64,000 nt of DNA from Streptomyces sp. NBC_00483 (GTDB taxonomy: Bacteria > Actinomycetota > Actinomycetes > Streptomycetales > Streptomycetaceae): positions 6,510,001 through 6,574,000 of the forward strand of contig NZ_CP107880.1 in assembly GCF_036013745.1 (NCBI RefSeq). Direction: 5' to 3'. Under the pieces are notes generated by a model. That model was not told the DNA's origin. It saw only the letters and a list, made by a program, of their open reading frames with translations, and searched no databases. Made by a program: the position numbers and the translations under genes. Below, one piece after another: positions 36,767 to 48,797 of the stretch. Positions within the stretch are counted from its first letter, which is position 1. Each line of letters begins with the position of its first letter.

Positions 36767-37171
36767 ATGGCACTCGACCCCACCGACCGGACCGCCATCA
36801 CCGAACTGCTCTCCCTGCACGGCCACTTGATCGACTCCGGCGAACTGGATCGACTGGACGAGCTCTTCACCCCGGACGTCGTCTACGACATCTCGGACTT
36901 CGGGCAGCCGCCTCTCCACGGCCCGGCCGCCATCAAGGACGCCGCGCTCGCCCTCGGCGCGGGCAACCCGGTCGCCCACCACATCACGAACGTCGTCCTG
37001 ACCGAAGTCGCCGCGGACCGCGTGCACGCCCTGTCCAAGGGCATCGGCATCAATACGGACGGCACCACTGGCAGCGCGACCTACGAGGACACCGTGGTGC
37101 GCGGAGCGGACGGATGGCGGATCGCCCGCCGCAAGATCATCGCGCGCCGGGTGCCGCTCGGCGGCCGGTGA
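36767..37171 (+). CDS. SnoaL-like/NTF2-fold protein
   Basis: 134 residues from ATG 36767 with GAGAGG six bases upstream. NTF2-like cone: an N-terminal helix ELLSLHGHLIDSGELDRLDELF, then FTPDVVYDISDFG, AHHITNVVL and a final WRIARRKIIARR strand. Such SnoaL_4-type domains act as small-molecule isomerases, dehydratases or binding proteins; nothing here fixes the reaction. Confidence 0.82.
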   Translation: MALDPTDRTAITELLSLHGHLIDSGELDRLDELFTPDVVYDISDFGQPPLHGPAAIKDAALALGAGNPVAHHITNVVLTEVAADRVHALSKGIGINTDGTTGSATYEDTVVRGADGWRIARRKIIARRVPLGGR

Positions 37172-37214
37172 CGTGGCGGCCCGGCTGTCAGTGGCGGGCC
37201 GTACGGTAGATGGC

Positions 37215-37760
37215 ATGAACATCTGTGTCTTTCTCTCCGCCGCCGATCTCGACGAGCGCTACACCCGGCCCGCCCGTGAATTCGCCGAGCTGCTCGGCAA
37301 GGGTGGGCACACGCTCGTGTGGGGCGGTTCGGAGAGTGGGCTCATGAAGGTCGTCGCCGACGGGGTGGCGGAGTCCGGTGGGCGGCTGACCGGAGTGTCC
37401 GTGGACTTCCTCGCGGCCAAGGCGCGCGTCGTGGCCGAGCCCGACCAGATGGTGATCGCCAAGGACCTCGCGGAGCGCAAGGCGCTGCTCCTGGAGAAGT
37501 CCGACGCCGTCGTGATCATGGTGGGTGGCACGGGGACGCTCGACGAGGCGACCGAGATCCTTGAGCTGAAGAAGCACGGGAAGACCGACAAGCCGATCGT
37601 GCTGCTCAACTCCGCGGGCTTCTACGACGGTCTGAAGGAACAGTTCCGGCGCATGGAGGACGAGGGCTTCCTTCCGATCCCCCTCACTGACCTCGTGTTC
37701 TTCGCCGAGGAGCCGGTCGGCGCCCTGGCCTACCTCGAAGAGTCGCGCGGCGTCGAGTAG
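37215..37760 (+). CDS. LOG-family (TIGR00730-like) protein
   Basis: 181 residues from ATG 37215. Rossmann-like fold of the lysine-decarboxylase-related/LOG group: LVWGGSESGLMKVVADGVAESGG and MVGGTGTLDEATEIL. Plant and bacterial LOG enzymes split cytokinin riboside monophosphates and carry PGGxGTxxE; here the first Pro is Val (VGGTGTLDE), while the Gly and Glu are kept. Nucleotide phosphoribohydrolase activity is plausible, not certain. Confidence 0.85.
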   Translation: MNICVFLSAADLDERYTRPAREFAELLGKGGHTLVWGGSESGLMKVVADGVAESGGRLTGVSVDFLAAKARVVAEPDQMVIAKDLAERKALLLEKSDAVVIMVGGTGTLDEATEILELKKHGKTDKPIVLLNSAGFYDGLKEQFRRMEDEGFLPIPLTDLVFFAEEPVGALAYLEESRGVE

Positions 37761-37776
37761 TGCGAGCATGGCGGGC

Positions 37777-38466
37777 ATGGCTACACATGTGATCACCGGC
37801 GCCGGTTCCGGAATCGGCGCCGCCGTCGCCCGCCGCCTCCACGAGCGCGGGGACGAAATCGTCCTCCACGCGCGCGACGCGGGCCGCGCCAAGGAGCTCG
37901 CCGCACAATTCCCGGGCGCCCGGACGCTCGTCGGCGACCTCGCGGACCCGGACAAGCTGTCCTGGGCCTTCTCGCACCAGACGCTGCCCGACCGCATCGA
38001 CTCGCTGCTGCACATCGCCGGCATCGTCGACCTGGGCAAGGTCGGCGAGCTCACCCCGAAGTCGTGGCGCCACCAGCTCAACGTCAACCTCATCGCCCCG
38101 GCCGAGCTGACCCGCCACTTCCTGCCCCAACTCCGCCTCGCCCAGGGGCACGTGCTCTTCGTGAACTCCGGCGCCGGGCTCAACGCCAACGCCGACTGGT
38201 CCGCGTACGCCGCCTCCAAGCACGGCCTCAAGGCGCTCGCCGACTCGCTGCGCCAGGAGGAGCACGGCAACGGGGTGCGGGTCACCTCCGTGTACCCGGG
38301 CCGCACCGCCAGCCCCATGCAGGCCAAGGTGCACCACCAGGAGGGCAAGGAGTACGACGAGTCCCGCTGGATCGACCCCGAGTCGATGGCCACGACGATC
38401 GTGATGGCCCTCGACCTGCCGCGCGACGCCGAGGTCAACGACCTGACGGTGCGCCCCGGCCGCTGA
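37777..38466 (+). CDS. Short-chain dehydrogenase/reductase
   Basis: 229 residues from ATG 37777 (ATG 37768 is also in frame). Classical SDR: cofactor motif THVITGAGSGIGAAVARRL, HIAGIVDLG in place of the usual NNAG, the catalytic Ser in FVNSGAG, and Tyr/Lys in SAYAASKHG. NAD(P)-dependent oxidoreductase; substrate unknown. It ends 43 bases before the MetE-like gene. Confidence 0.92.
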   Translation: MATHVITGAGSGIGAAVARRLHERGDEIVLHARDAGRAKELAAQFPGARTLVGDLADPDKLSWAFSHQTLPDRIDSLLHIAGIVDLGKVGELTPKSWRHQLNVNLIAPAELTRHFLPQLRLAQGHVLFVNSGAGLNANADWSAYAASKHGLKALADSLRQEEHGNGVRVTSVYPGRTASPMQAKVHHQEGKEYDESRWIDPESMATTIVMALDLPRDAEVNDLTVRPGR

Positions 38467-38509
38467 CGGCGCCGCCCGCTCGGCGGCCGGCGTTACGTAC
38501 CCTTCCTGG

Positions 38510-41763
<3,254 letters not shown>

Positions 41764-41991
41764 CGGCCGGGAGTCACCCGATCGGCGCATACCAGACGCA
41801 GACGGAACGCCGGGGTCATTCGGGCAACCGTGCCCGGGCGCGTCCGTCTGGTGCCCGTGGAAGCCTTCTGCGGCCTACTGTTGAGGTGTGCGGCTGCCGA
41901 GTCCTGCTGCGGATGGGGCGAATCCTCGCTCACTCGAAGCGAGGAGAGCGGGCAGCGGACGCAGGCACCGCCGGCAGTGAGAGGGACGGGA

Positions 41992-44709
41992 ATGGAACCG
42001 ACCGAGAGCGCCGCCCCGGACTCACGCCTGCGCCCGCGTCGACGCGCGCGGCGCGATACGGCACCGCGCCCCGACTGCGGCGACGGAGTCGACGGCAGCG
42101 AAAGCGGTCACGGGGAGAGCGAGCGCGGTGGTGTGGTGAACTGGCGCAAATGGTGGCGTGCGGCCGGATTCGGTGCCGACCGGACGGGCGGGACCCCGGT
42201 CCCCGGCGCGTCCGGTCCCGAAGTGGCGGGCCACGAAGGGCTGCTGAGGCGCGGAGCGAAGGATCGCCCTGCGGACAGCGGCAGTTCGATCGACATCCAC
42301 ACCGCGGCAGGACCGGAGCAGCCCGCCCCGGCCCGGCCCCGAGGCATGGACGAGCCCCTGCGCAGCCTGCCGGCCCGCCCCCCGAGGTCCGAAGGCGCAC
42401 CCGGCGTGCGCATATCCGGTGACCGGGCGACGGGCGGCGGGGAGTCCAACGGCTTCAGGACCGGCGCGCGTCCGCAGGGCGACACCAACTCCCCGACCGG
42501 CGACCGCGTGCGTGACGGCCGAGGAGTCGTGTCCGGGCGCGCCGTGGCTCCCGGCAGGGCCCAGGGCCCGCTCCCCGGGACCGCCCCCGCGGGCGGCCGG
42601 GTCGGAATGGCGACACCCGCGCGCAATCAGTACGCGGGGCAGGGGGAGACATCGCGGGCCGCGCTCGTGCCGCTGCTGCCCGGCGTGGTGGTGGCGCTCG
42701 CCGCCGTGGTGCTCGGCGGCGGTTTCTACTGGTCGCTCCGGCAGGGGCACGCGCTCTTCCCGTCCGGCACGGTCGGCTGGTGCCTCGCGATCCTGACCGG
42801 GATCATCGTCGGCCACCTCGTCGCGCTCGGCCGCGACCGCTGGTGGGGCGGCACCGGATCCGGCGCGGCCCTCACCCTCGCCGTGCTGCTCCTGTACGGC
42901 TGGGTGCCCGCGGGCATGGTCAGCCTCACGGTCGTCGTCCTCGTCGGCATCGCCCGCAGGCACCGCTGGCGCCAGGGCCTGTTGCACGGGGCGATCGACA
43001 TCCTCGGCATCGGAGCGGGCGCCCTCGTCCTCGCCGCGTTCGGCCGCGTGCCGTCCGTCGAGGCGCCGTGGAAGCCGGAGGGCTGGAGCATCTCGGCCGT
43101 GCCCGAGGTGGCCCTCGCGGCGTTCGCGTATCTGCTGATCACCCGCACTCTGCTCTGGTACGTGCATGCACCACCGAATTCGGGGCTGCCGACCGTCGCC
43201 CGCACAGCGCTCGTGCGGCAGGCCCTTGTCGCCGTCGCGCTGCTCGGGATCGCGCCGCTGATCTGCGTCGTCGCGATCGCCCTGCCGGTGCTGCTTCCGC
43301 TGTTCGCGATCCCGTTGATCGCGCTCGACTCCACGCTGTGGATCGCGCGGGCCCGCGCCGAGGAGCAACTGCGCGACCCGCTCACCGGTCTGCCGAACCG
43401 GCAGTGGCTACTGGAGCGGACCTGGAGCGCGCTCGACGACGCCGAGCGGATCGGGGTGCGCAGCGCGCTGATGCTGATCGACCTCGACCGGTTCCGTTCG
43501 GTGAACGACACGCTCGGCCACCTCGCCGGTGACCGGCTCCTGCTGCAGATCGCGGATCGGCTGAGAGCGGCACTGCCGCGCGGTGCGGAGGTCGCGCGCC
43601 TCGGCGGCGACGAGTTCGCCGTGCTGCTGCCTGTCGCCGACTCCACGACGTCCGCGACGCGCGTGGCCCGCAACCTCGTGGCGACCCTCGGTTCGCCTCT
43701 CGACCTGGACGGTCTGACCCTCGTACTGGAGGCGAGCGCGGGACTCGCCGTCTTCCCCGACCACGCGCTGGACGCCGAGGGGCTGCTGCGCCGGGCCGAC
43801 GTCGCGATGTACCAGGCCAAGCGGGACCGCACCGGTGTGGAGGTCTACGAGTCGAAGCGGGACTCCAACACGCCCGACCGGCTCGGCCTGTTGGGCGATC
43901 TGCGGCGCGCGCTCGACGCGGGCGACGTAGAGCTGCACTATCAGCCGAAGGTCCGGTTCGACGGGCACGTGGCGGGCCTGGAGGCGCTCGTACGGTGGGT
44001 GCACCCGGAGCGAGGAAAGGTCCCGCCGGACGAGTTCATCGCCATCGCCGAGTCCTCCGGGCTCATGCCGCATCTGACCGAGTACGTCCTGGAGACGGCG
44101 CTCGGACAGGTCGCGCGCTGGCGTGCGCAGGGGCTGCACGTGCCGGTCGCGGTCAACGTGTCGCCGCGTGATGTGCACACGCCCGGCTTCGCGGGAGCGG
44201 TCGCCGCGCGGCTCGCTCGGCACGGGGTCCCTGCCGGGTCGTTGCAGCTGGAGATAACGGAGCACGTGCTGCTCGAGGACCCGCAGCGGGCGGCGGACAC
44301 CCTGGCGGGGCTTACGGGGCACGGCGTGAAGATGTCGCTCGACGACTTCGGCACTGGTTACTCGTCGCTGGTCCACCTGCGGCGGCTCCCGGTGAGCGAG
44401 TTGAAGATCGACCGGTCGTTCGTGGCCCGGCTCGCCGTGGACAACGAGGACGCGGAGATCGTGCGCTGCACCGTCGACCTGGCGCATTCGCTCGGCCTGC
44501 TGGTCGTGGCGGAGGGCGTCGAGGACGACGAGACGTGGGAGCGGCTGCGGGACCTGGGCTGCGATGCGGTGCAGGGGTGGCTGGTCGCCGCCGCGATGCC
44601 GCCCGACGAGACGACGGCGTGGCTCCGCGCGCGGGGCGATCGGGGCTGGCAACGGTTGCCCGCGGCGCTCCCGGCGGCCCCCGGCGACGAGTGCGGGCCT
44701 CTCGCCTGA
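41992..44709 (+). CDS. rmdB: Membrane GGDEF-EAL cyclic-di-GMP protein
   Basis: 905 residues from ATG 41992 (AGAGGGA ahead). Residues about 1-215 are disordered and Gly/Arg/Pro-rich, and a later start is possible. Several membrane helices follow (about 225-455). GGDEF at 538-542 (ARLGGDEFAVLLP) and EAL at 664-666 (GLEALVRWVHP) are intact, as are the EAL-domain residues in NVSPRD, LEITEH, DDFGTGYSS, LKIDRSF and AEGVED. Position between ligA and gatC matches RmdB of S. coelicolor, a c-di-GMP phosphodiesterase acting in aerial development. The 228 bases before it show no other gene. Confidence 0.9.
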   Translation: MEPTESAAPDSRLRPRRRARRDTAPRPDCGDGVDGSESGHGESERGGVVNWRKWWRAAGFGADRTGGTPVPGASGPEVAGHEGLLRRGAKDRPADSGSSIDIHTAAGPEQPAPARPRGMDEPLRSLPARPPRSEGAPGVRISGDRATGGGESNGFRTGARPQGDTNSPTGDRVRDGRGVVSGRAVAPGRAQGPLPGTAPAGGRVGMATPARNQYAGQGETSRAALVPLLPGVVVALAAVVLGGGFYWSLRQGHALFPSGTVGWCLAILTGIIVGHLVALGRDRWWGGTGSGAALTLAVLLLYGWVPAGMVSLTVVVLVGIARRHRWRQGLLHGAIDILGIGAGALVLAAFGRVPSVEAPWKPEGWSISAVPEVALAAFAYLLITRTLLWYVHAPPNSGLPTVARTALVRQALVAVALLGIAPLICVVAIALPVLLPLFAIPLIALDSTLWIARARAEEQLRDPLTGLPNRQWLLERTWSALDDAERIGVRSALMLIDLDRFRSVNDTLGHLAGDRLLLQIADRLRAALPRGAEVARLGGDEFAVLLPVADSTTSATRVARNLVATLGSPLDLDGLTLVLEASAGLAVFPDHALDAEGLLRRADVAMYQAKRDRTGVEVYESKRDSNTPDRLGLLGDLRRALDAGDVELHYQPKVRFDGHVAGLEALVRWVHPERGKVPPDEFIAIAESSGLMPHLTEYVLETALGQVARWRAQGLHVPVAVNVSPRDVHTPGFAGAVAARLARHGVPAGSLQLEITEHVLLEDPQRAADTLAGLTGHGVKMSLDDFGTGYSSLVHLRRLPVSELKIDRSFVARLAVDNEDAEIVRCTVDLAHSLGLLVVAEGVEDDETWERLRDLGCDAVQGWLVAAAMPPDETTAWLRARGDRGWQRLPAALPAAPGDECGPLA

Positions 44710-44716
44710 CGGTGCG

Positions 44717-44770
44717 CCCCAGTCACGGGTGGCCCACGCCACCGGCGGTGCGGGCCACCCGTGGCTGGGG
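44717..44770 (+). terminator. Terminator after rmdB
   Basis: Arms 44717-44735 (CCCCAGTCACGGGTGGCCC) and 44752-44770 pair over 19 positions with one T-G wobble, and a TTT follows. It begins seven bases past the rmdB stop. Confidence 0.85.
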
Positions 44771-44773
44771 TTT

Positions 44774-44857
44774 GCGCAGTTCCCCGCGCCCCCAAGATGC
44801 CCACCCGTAGGAGGCAGCGGCGCAGCCGCATGCCGTAAGGGGCGCGGGGAACTGCGC
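44774..44857. repeat. Inverted repeat of GCGCAGTTCCCCGCGCCCC
   Basis: GCGCAGTTCCCCGCGCCCC (44774-44792) and its exact complement (44839-44857) enclose 46 bases. This 19-base word is a frequent Streptomyces intergenic sequence. The pair could fold as a long stem directly after the rmdB terminator. Confidence 0.7.
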
Positions 44858-44876
44858 GCCCAGCCACGTCATACGT

Positions 44877-45025
44877 GCACCGGGGTGCGGCCCCACCCCG
44901 GCCCCGCAGGCCGGTCACCGGCCCGGAGGACCCGCACCGGGGCGCGGCCCCACCCCCCCCCCGCAGGCCGGTCACCGGCCCCGAGGACCCGCACCGGCAT
45001 GCCGCCCCACCCCGCCCCCGCAAAC
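44877..45025. repeat. 57-bp minisatellite, about 2.6 copies, before gatC
   Basis: GCACCGG begins units at 44877, 44934 and 44991, a strict 57-base period. Each unit includes GCAGGCCGGTCACCGGCCC, itself a palindrome GGCCGGTCACCGGCC. The third copy is partial and diverged. The period is a multiple of three, which leaves long open frames on both strands here, but no start, ribosome site or codon signal supports a gene. The rest of 44710-45098 shows no other gene. Confidence 0.8.
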
Positions 45026-45098
45026 CCGTTCCTCGGCACGGCTCCGCGCCCCATAGGATTGGGGCCAAACCGAGAACACGCACCCCGTGAGGATCCGC

Positions 45099-45395
45099 AT
45101 GCCTGGCATCACGCGCGAGGAGGTCGCCCACCTCGCCCGGCTGGCGCGTCTGGAGCTGAAGCCCGAAGAGCTCGACCACTTCGCAGGCCAGCTCGACGAC
45201 ATCATCGGCGCGGTCGCCCGCGTCAGCGAAGTCGCCGACCAAGACGTACCGCCGACTTCGCACCCGCTGCCGCTGACGAACGTCATGCGCAAGGACGAGG
45301 TCCGTCCGTCGCTCACCCCCGAGCAGGCGCTCTCCGGCGCCCCGGCCCAGGAGCAGCAGCGTTTCAAGGTGCCGCAGATCCTGGGGGAGGACTAA
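45099..45395 (+). CDS. gatC: Asp/Glu-tRNA(Asn/Gln) amidotransferase subunit C
   Basis: 98 residues from ATG 45099 with GAGG upstream. The small scaffold subunit that wraps GatA and holds it to Gat[24 protein letters not shown], then the extended [30 protein letters not shown]. First gene of gatC-gatA-x-gatB, which converts Glu-tRNA(Gln) (and Asp-tRNA(Asn)) to the amidated form. Confidence 0.97.
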   Translation: MPGITREEVAHLARLARLELKPEELDHFAGQLDDIIGAVARVSEVADQDVPPTSHPLPLTNVMRKDEVRPSLTPEQALSGAPAQEQQRFKVPQILGED

Positions 45396-45401
45396 ACAGT
45401 C

Positions 45402-46907
45402 ATGACGGACATCAACGTCAACATCATCAAGCTGACCGCCGCCGAGATCGCGGCGAAGATCGCTTCCGGCGAGCTCACCGCCGTCGAGGTCACCGAGGCC
45501 CACCTGGCCCGGATCGAGGCCGTCGACGAGAAGGTGAACGCCTTCCTGCACGTCGACCGTGACGGCGCCCTGAAGCAGGCCGCCGCCGTCGACGAGAAGC
45601 GGGCCAAGGGCGAGAAGCTCGGCCCGCTGGCCGGCGTCCCGCTCGCGCTGAAGGACATCTTCACCACGGAGGGGATCCCGACCACGGTCGGTTCGAAGAT
45701 CCTCGAAGGGTGGATCCCGCCGTACGACGCGACGCTGGTCAAGAACCTGAAGGCCGCCGACGTCGTCATCCTCGGCAAGACCAACATGGACGAGTTCGCC
45801 ATGGGGTCCAGCACCGAGAACAGCGCGTACGGGCCCACCGGCAACCCGTGGGACCTCACCCGGATCCCGGGCGGCTCCGGCGGCGGTTCCTCCGCCTCCC
45901 TCGCCGCGTACGAGGCCCCACTCGCCATCGGCACGGACACCGGCGGCTCGATCCGCCAGCCCGCGGCCGTCACCGGCACCGTCGGCGTCAAGCCGACCTA
46001 CGGCGGCGTCTCCCGCTTCGGCATGGTCGCGTTCAGCTCCAGCCTCGACCAGGGTGGGCCCTGCGCCCGCACCGTCCTCGACGCCGCGCTCCTGCACGAG
46101 GCCATCGCCGGCCACGACCCGCTCGACTCCACGTCCATCGACGCCCCGGTCCCGGCGGTCGTCGAGGCCGCGAAGAACGGCAGCGTCCAGGGCATGCGCG
46201 TGGGCGTCGTCAAGCAGTTCCGCGGCGAGGGTTACCAGGCCGGTGTCGTGCAGCGCTTCGACGAGTCCGTCGAGCTGCTGAAGTCGCTGGGCGCCGAGAT
46301 CGTCGAGCTGGACTGCCCGTCGTTCGACCTGGCCCTGTCGGCGTACTACCTGATCGCGCCGTCCGAGTGCTCCTCGAACCTCGCCCGGTTCGACGCCATG
46401 CGCTACGGCCTGCGCGTCGGCGACGACGGTTCGCACTCCGCCGAGGAGGTCACCGCGCTCACCCGCGAGGCCGGCTTCGGCGACGAGGTCAAGCGCCGCA
46501 TCATCCTGGGCACGTACGCGCTGAGCTCCGGCTATTACGACGCGTACTACGGCAGCGCCCAGAAGGTGCGCACGCTCATCACCCAGGAGTTCGAGGCCGC
46601 GTTCGAGAGCGTGGACGTCATCGTCTCCCCGACGACGCCGACCACCGCCTTCCCGATCGGCGAGCGCGCCGACGACCCGATGGCGATGTATCTCGCGGAC
46701 CTGTGCACGATTCCGACCAACCTGGCGGGGAACTCGGCGATGTCGCTGCCCTGCGGCCTGGCCCCCGAGGACGGGCTGCCGGTCGGCCTGCAGATCATCG
46801 CCCCCGCGATGAAGGACGACCGCCTGTACAAGGTGGGATCCGCCGTAGAGGCCGCTTTCGTGGAAAAGTGGGGACACCCGCTGCTTGAGGAGGCTCCGTC
46901 GCTGTGA
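45402..46907 (+). CDS. gatA: Asp/Glu-tRNA(Asn/Gln) amidotransferase subunit A
   Basis: 501 residues from ATG 45402, six bases after gatC. Amidase-signature enzyme that frees ammonia from glutamine. The catalytic Ser-cisSer-Lys triad is visible: Lys in [13 protein letters not shown], Ser in [14 protein letters not shown], and the nucleophilic Ser in [12 protein letters not shown]. Full length. Its TGA overlaps the GTG of the next small gene. Confidence 0.97.
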   Translation: MTDINVNIIKLTAAEIAAKIASGELTAVEVTEAHLARIEAVDEKVNAFLHVDRDGALKQAAAVDEKRAKGEKLGPLAGVPLALKDIFTTEGIPTTVGSKILEGWIPPYDATLVKNLKAADVVILGKTNMDEFAMGSSTENSAYGPTGNPWDLTRIPGGSGGGSSASLAAYEAPLAIGTDTGGSIRQPAAVTGTVGVKPTYGGVSRFGMVAFSSSLDQGGPCARTVLDAALLHEAIAGHDPLDSTSIDAPVPAVVEAAKNGSVQGMRVGVVKQFRGEGYQAGVVQRFDESVELLKSLGAEIVELDCPSFDLALSAYYLIAPSECSSNLARFDAMRYGLRVGDDGSHSAEEVTALTREAGFGDEVKRRIILGTYALSSGYYDAYYGSAQKVRTLITQEFEAAFESVDVIVSPTTPTTAFPIGERADDPMAMYLADLCTIPTNLAGNSAMSLPCGLAPEDGLPVGLQIIAPAMKDDRLYKVGSAVEAAFVEKWGHPLLEEAPSL

Positions 46908-47146
46908 GTGCCATGGCAAAGAAGGCCAAGAACTTCAAGAAGTCCAAGACCGGCGTCTATGTCTCGCTGGCCAGCACTGCCTTCGGGGCGCTCAGCGTCG
47001 CGAAGCAGGCGAAGATGGCCCGCAACGACAACGACACCCTGCGGCTGGTCGACGCCGCCGTGTCCGCCGCCGCCATCGTCACCGGCATGGCAATCCTCTA
47101 CCGGGAGCTCAAGCGCCTGGGCGACGACGACGTCCTGCTGGGCTGA
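46904..47146 (+). CDS. Small conserved protein inside the gat operon
   Basis: 80 residues from GTG 46904 (overlaps the gatA stop; AGGAGG ten bases ahead); ATG 46913 is the alternative. A basic N-terminus ([14 protein letters not shown]), a hydrophobic stretch [17 protein letters not shown], a polar middle and a membrane-helix-like [21 protein letters not shown], then an acidic end. Not one of the known Gat subunits. Its position between gatA and gatB implies co-translation. Function unknown. Confidence 0.78.
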   Translation: MSAMAKKAKNFKKSKTGVYVSLASTAFGALSVAKQAKMARNDNDTLRLVDAAVSAAAIVTGMAILYRELKRLGDDDVLLG

Positions 47147-47165
47147 GAGGGAAGTTTCAGAAATC

Positions 47166-48686
47166 GTGACTGCCACGACCACTTCCGAGCTGATGGGGTA
47201 CGAGGACGCGCTCGCGTCGTACGACCCGGTCATGGGCCTTGAGGTCCACGTCGAGCTCGGCACGAAGACCAAGATGTTCTGCGGCTGCTCCACCGAGCTG
47301 AAGCAGGACGCCAACAGCCAGACCTGCCCGACCTGCCTCGGCCTGCCCGGCGCGCTGCCGGTCGTGAACGAGATCGGCATCGAGTCGGCCATCAAGATCG
47401 GCCTCGCGCTCAACTGCTCGATCGCCGAGTGGTGCCGCTTCGCCCGGAAGAACTACTTCTATCCGGACATGCCGAAGAACTTCCAGACCTCCCAGTACGA
47501 CGAGCCGATCGCCTTCGACGGTTACCTCGACGTACAGCTGGAGGACGGCGAGGTCTTCCGCGTGGAGATCGAGCGCGCCCACATGGAGGAGGACACCGGC
47601 AAGTCGACGCACGTCGGCGGTGCCACGGGTCGTATCCAGGGCGCCTCGCACTCGCTGCTCGACTACAACCGCGCGGGCATCCCGCTCATCGAGATCGTCA
47701 CCAAGCCCATCGAGGGCGCGGGCGAGCGGGCCCCCGAGGTCGCGAAGGCGTACGTCGCCGAGCTGCGCGAGGTCATCAAGGCGCTCGACGTGTCCGAGGC
47801 CCGGATGGACAAGGGCCAGATGCGCTGCGACGTGAACCTCTCCCTGCGGCCGCACGGCCGCGAGGAGTTCGGCACGCGCTCCGAGACGAAGAACGTGAAC
47901 TCGCTGCGTTCCGTCGAGCGCGCCGCGCGGTACGAGATCATGCGGCACGCCGCGGTGCTGTCCTCCGGCGGATCGATCGTGCAGGAGACCCGTCACTTCC
48001 ACGAGGAGGACGGCTCCACCACGTCGGGCCGCATCAAGGACAACGCCGAGGACTACCGGTACTTCCCGGAGCCCGACCTGGTGCCCGTCGCCCCGTCCCG
48101 CGAGTGGGTCGAGGCGCTGCGCGCCGAGCTCCCGGAGATGCCGCTCACGCAGCGCAACCGGCTGATCGAGGAGTGGGCCGTCAGCGCCCACGACATGCAG
48201 TCGATCCGCAACGCCGGTGCCATCGGCCCGATCGTCGCGACGATCAACGCCGGTGCCGACTCGGCGTCCGCCCGCAAGTGGTGGATGGGTGAGCTGGCCC
48301 GTTCCGCGAACGACCAGGGCGTCGAGCTGGGCGCGCTGCCGATCACTCCGGAGCAGGTGGCCCGCGTGTCCGAGCTGGTCGCCGCGGGTGACCTCAACGA
48401 CAAGCTGGCCCGCCAGGTCATCGACGGCGTCCTCAAGGGCGAGGGCACGCCGGACGAGGTCGTCGAGAAGCGCGGCCTGAAGGTCGTCTCGGACGAGGGT
48501 GCGCTCACCACTGCCGTGGAGGAGGCGATCGCGGGCAACGCGGCGATCGCCGACAAGATCCGTGGTGGCAAGGTGGCGGCCGTCGGTGCGCTCGTGGGCG
48601 CCGTCATGAAGGCGACCCGGGGTCAGGCCGACGCGGCCCGCGTCAAGGAACTGATCCTGGAGAAGTTGGGCGTCAGCGAGGGCTGA
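47166..48686 (+). CDS. gatB: Asp/Glu-tRNA(Asn/Gln) amidotransferase subunit B
   Basis: 506 residues from GTG 47166 (GAGAGGGA upstream). Binds the mischarged tRNA and activates the Glu/Asp carboxylate with [23 protein letters not shown] and [12 protein letters not shown] carry the zinc cysteines; [16 protein letters not shown] and [11 protein letters not shown] are active-site segments; the YqeY-like helical tail (about residues 350-506) grips the tRNA. Complete. Confidence 0.97.
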   Translation: MTATTTSELMGYEDALASYDPVMGLEVHVELGTKTKMFCGCSTELKQDANSQTCPTCLGLPGALPVVNEIGIESAIKIGLALNCSIAEWCRFARKNYFYPDMPKNFQTSQYDEPIAFDGYLDVQLEDGEVFRVEIERAHMEEDTGKSTHVGGATGRIQGASHSLLDYNRAGIPLIEIVTKPIEGAGERAPEVAKAYVAELREVIKALDVSEARMDKGQMRCDVNLSLRPHGREEFGTRSETKNVNSLRSVERAARYEIMRHAAVLSSGGSIVQETRHFHEEDGSTTSGRIKDNAEDYRYFPEPDLVPVAPSREWVEALRAELPEMPLTQRNRLIEEWAVSAHDMQSIRNAGAIGPIVATINAGADSASARKWWMGELARSANDQGVELGALPITPEQVARVSELVAAGDLNDKLARQVIDGVLKGEGTPDEVVEKRGLKVVSDEGALTTAVEEAIAGNAAIADKIRGGKVAAVGALVGAVMKATRGQADAARVKELILEKLGVSEG

Positions 48687-48748
48687 CAGCGCCTGGGCGG
48701 CGGTGCATCGGGTTGCCGGTGGGCCGCCGCCTCTTCGTGTCCGACGTC

Positions 48749-48794
48749 GCGGGGCTCCGCCCCGGACCCCGCTGCTCAAACGCCGCAGGGGCTT
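48749..48794 (-). repeat. Dispersed intergenic repeat, copy 3 (inverted, diverged)
   Basis: Reverse-orientation relative of 573-617: GCGGGGCTCCGCCCCGGACC at the left, CTCAAACGCCGCAGGGGCTT at the right. It ends three bases before the TTG start of the next gene, so it forms that gene's immediate leader. Confidence 0.7.
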
Positions 48795-48797
48795 AAA

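Noticed and set aside
44869..45054. Short minus-strand repeat protein within the 57-bp minisatellite
   Set aside because: Open only because the unit is a multiple of three; no ribosome site and it overlaps the gatC promoter region.
44358..46919. Very long minus-strand open frame opposite gatC/gatA
   Set aside because: It is a by-product of high GC on the strand opposite well-supported gat genes and passes through the 57-bp repeats; no start signal or family match.
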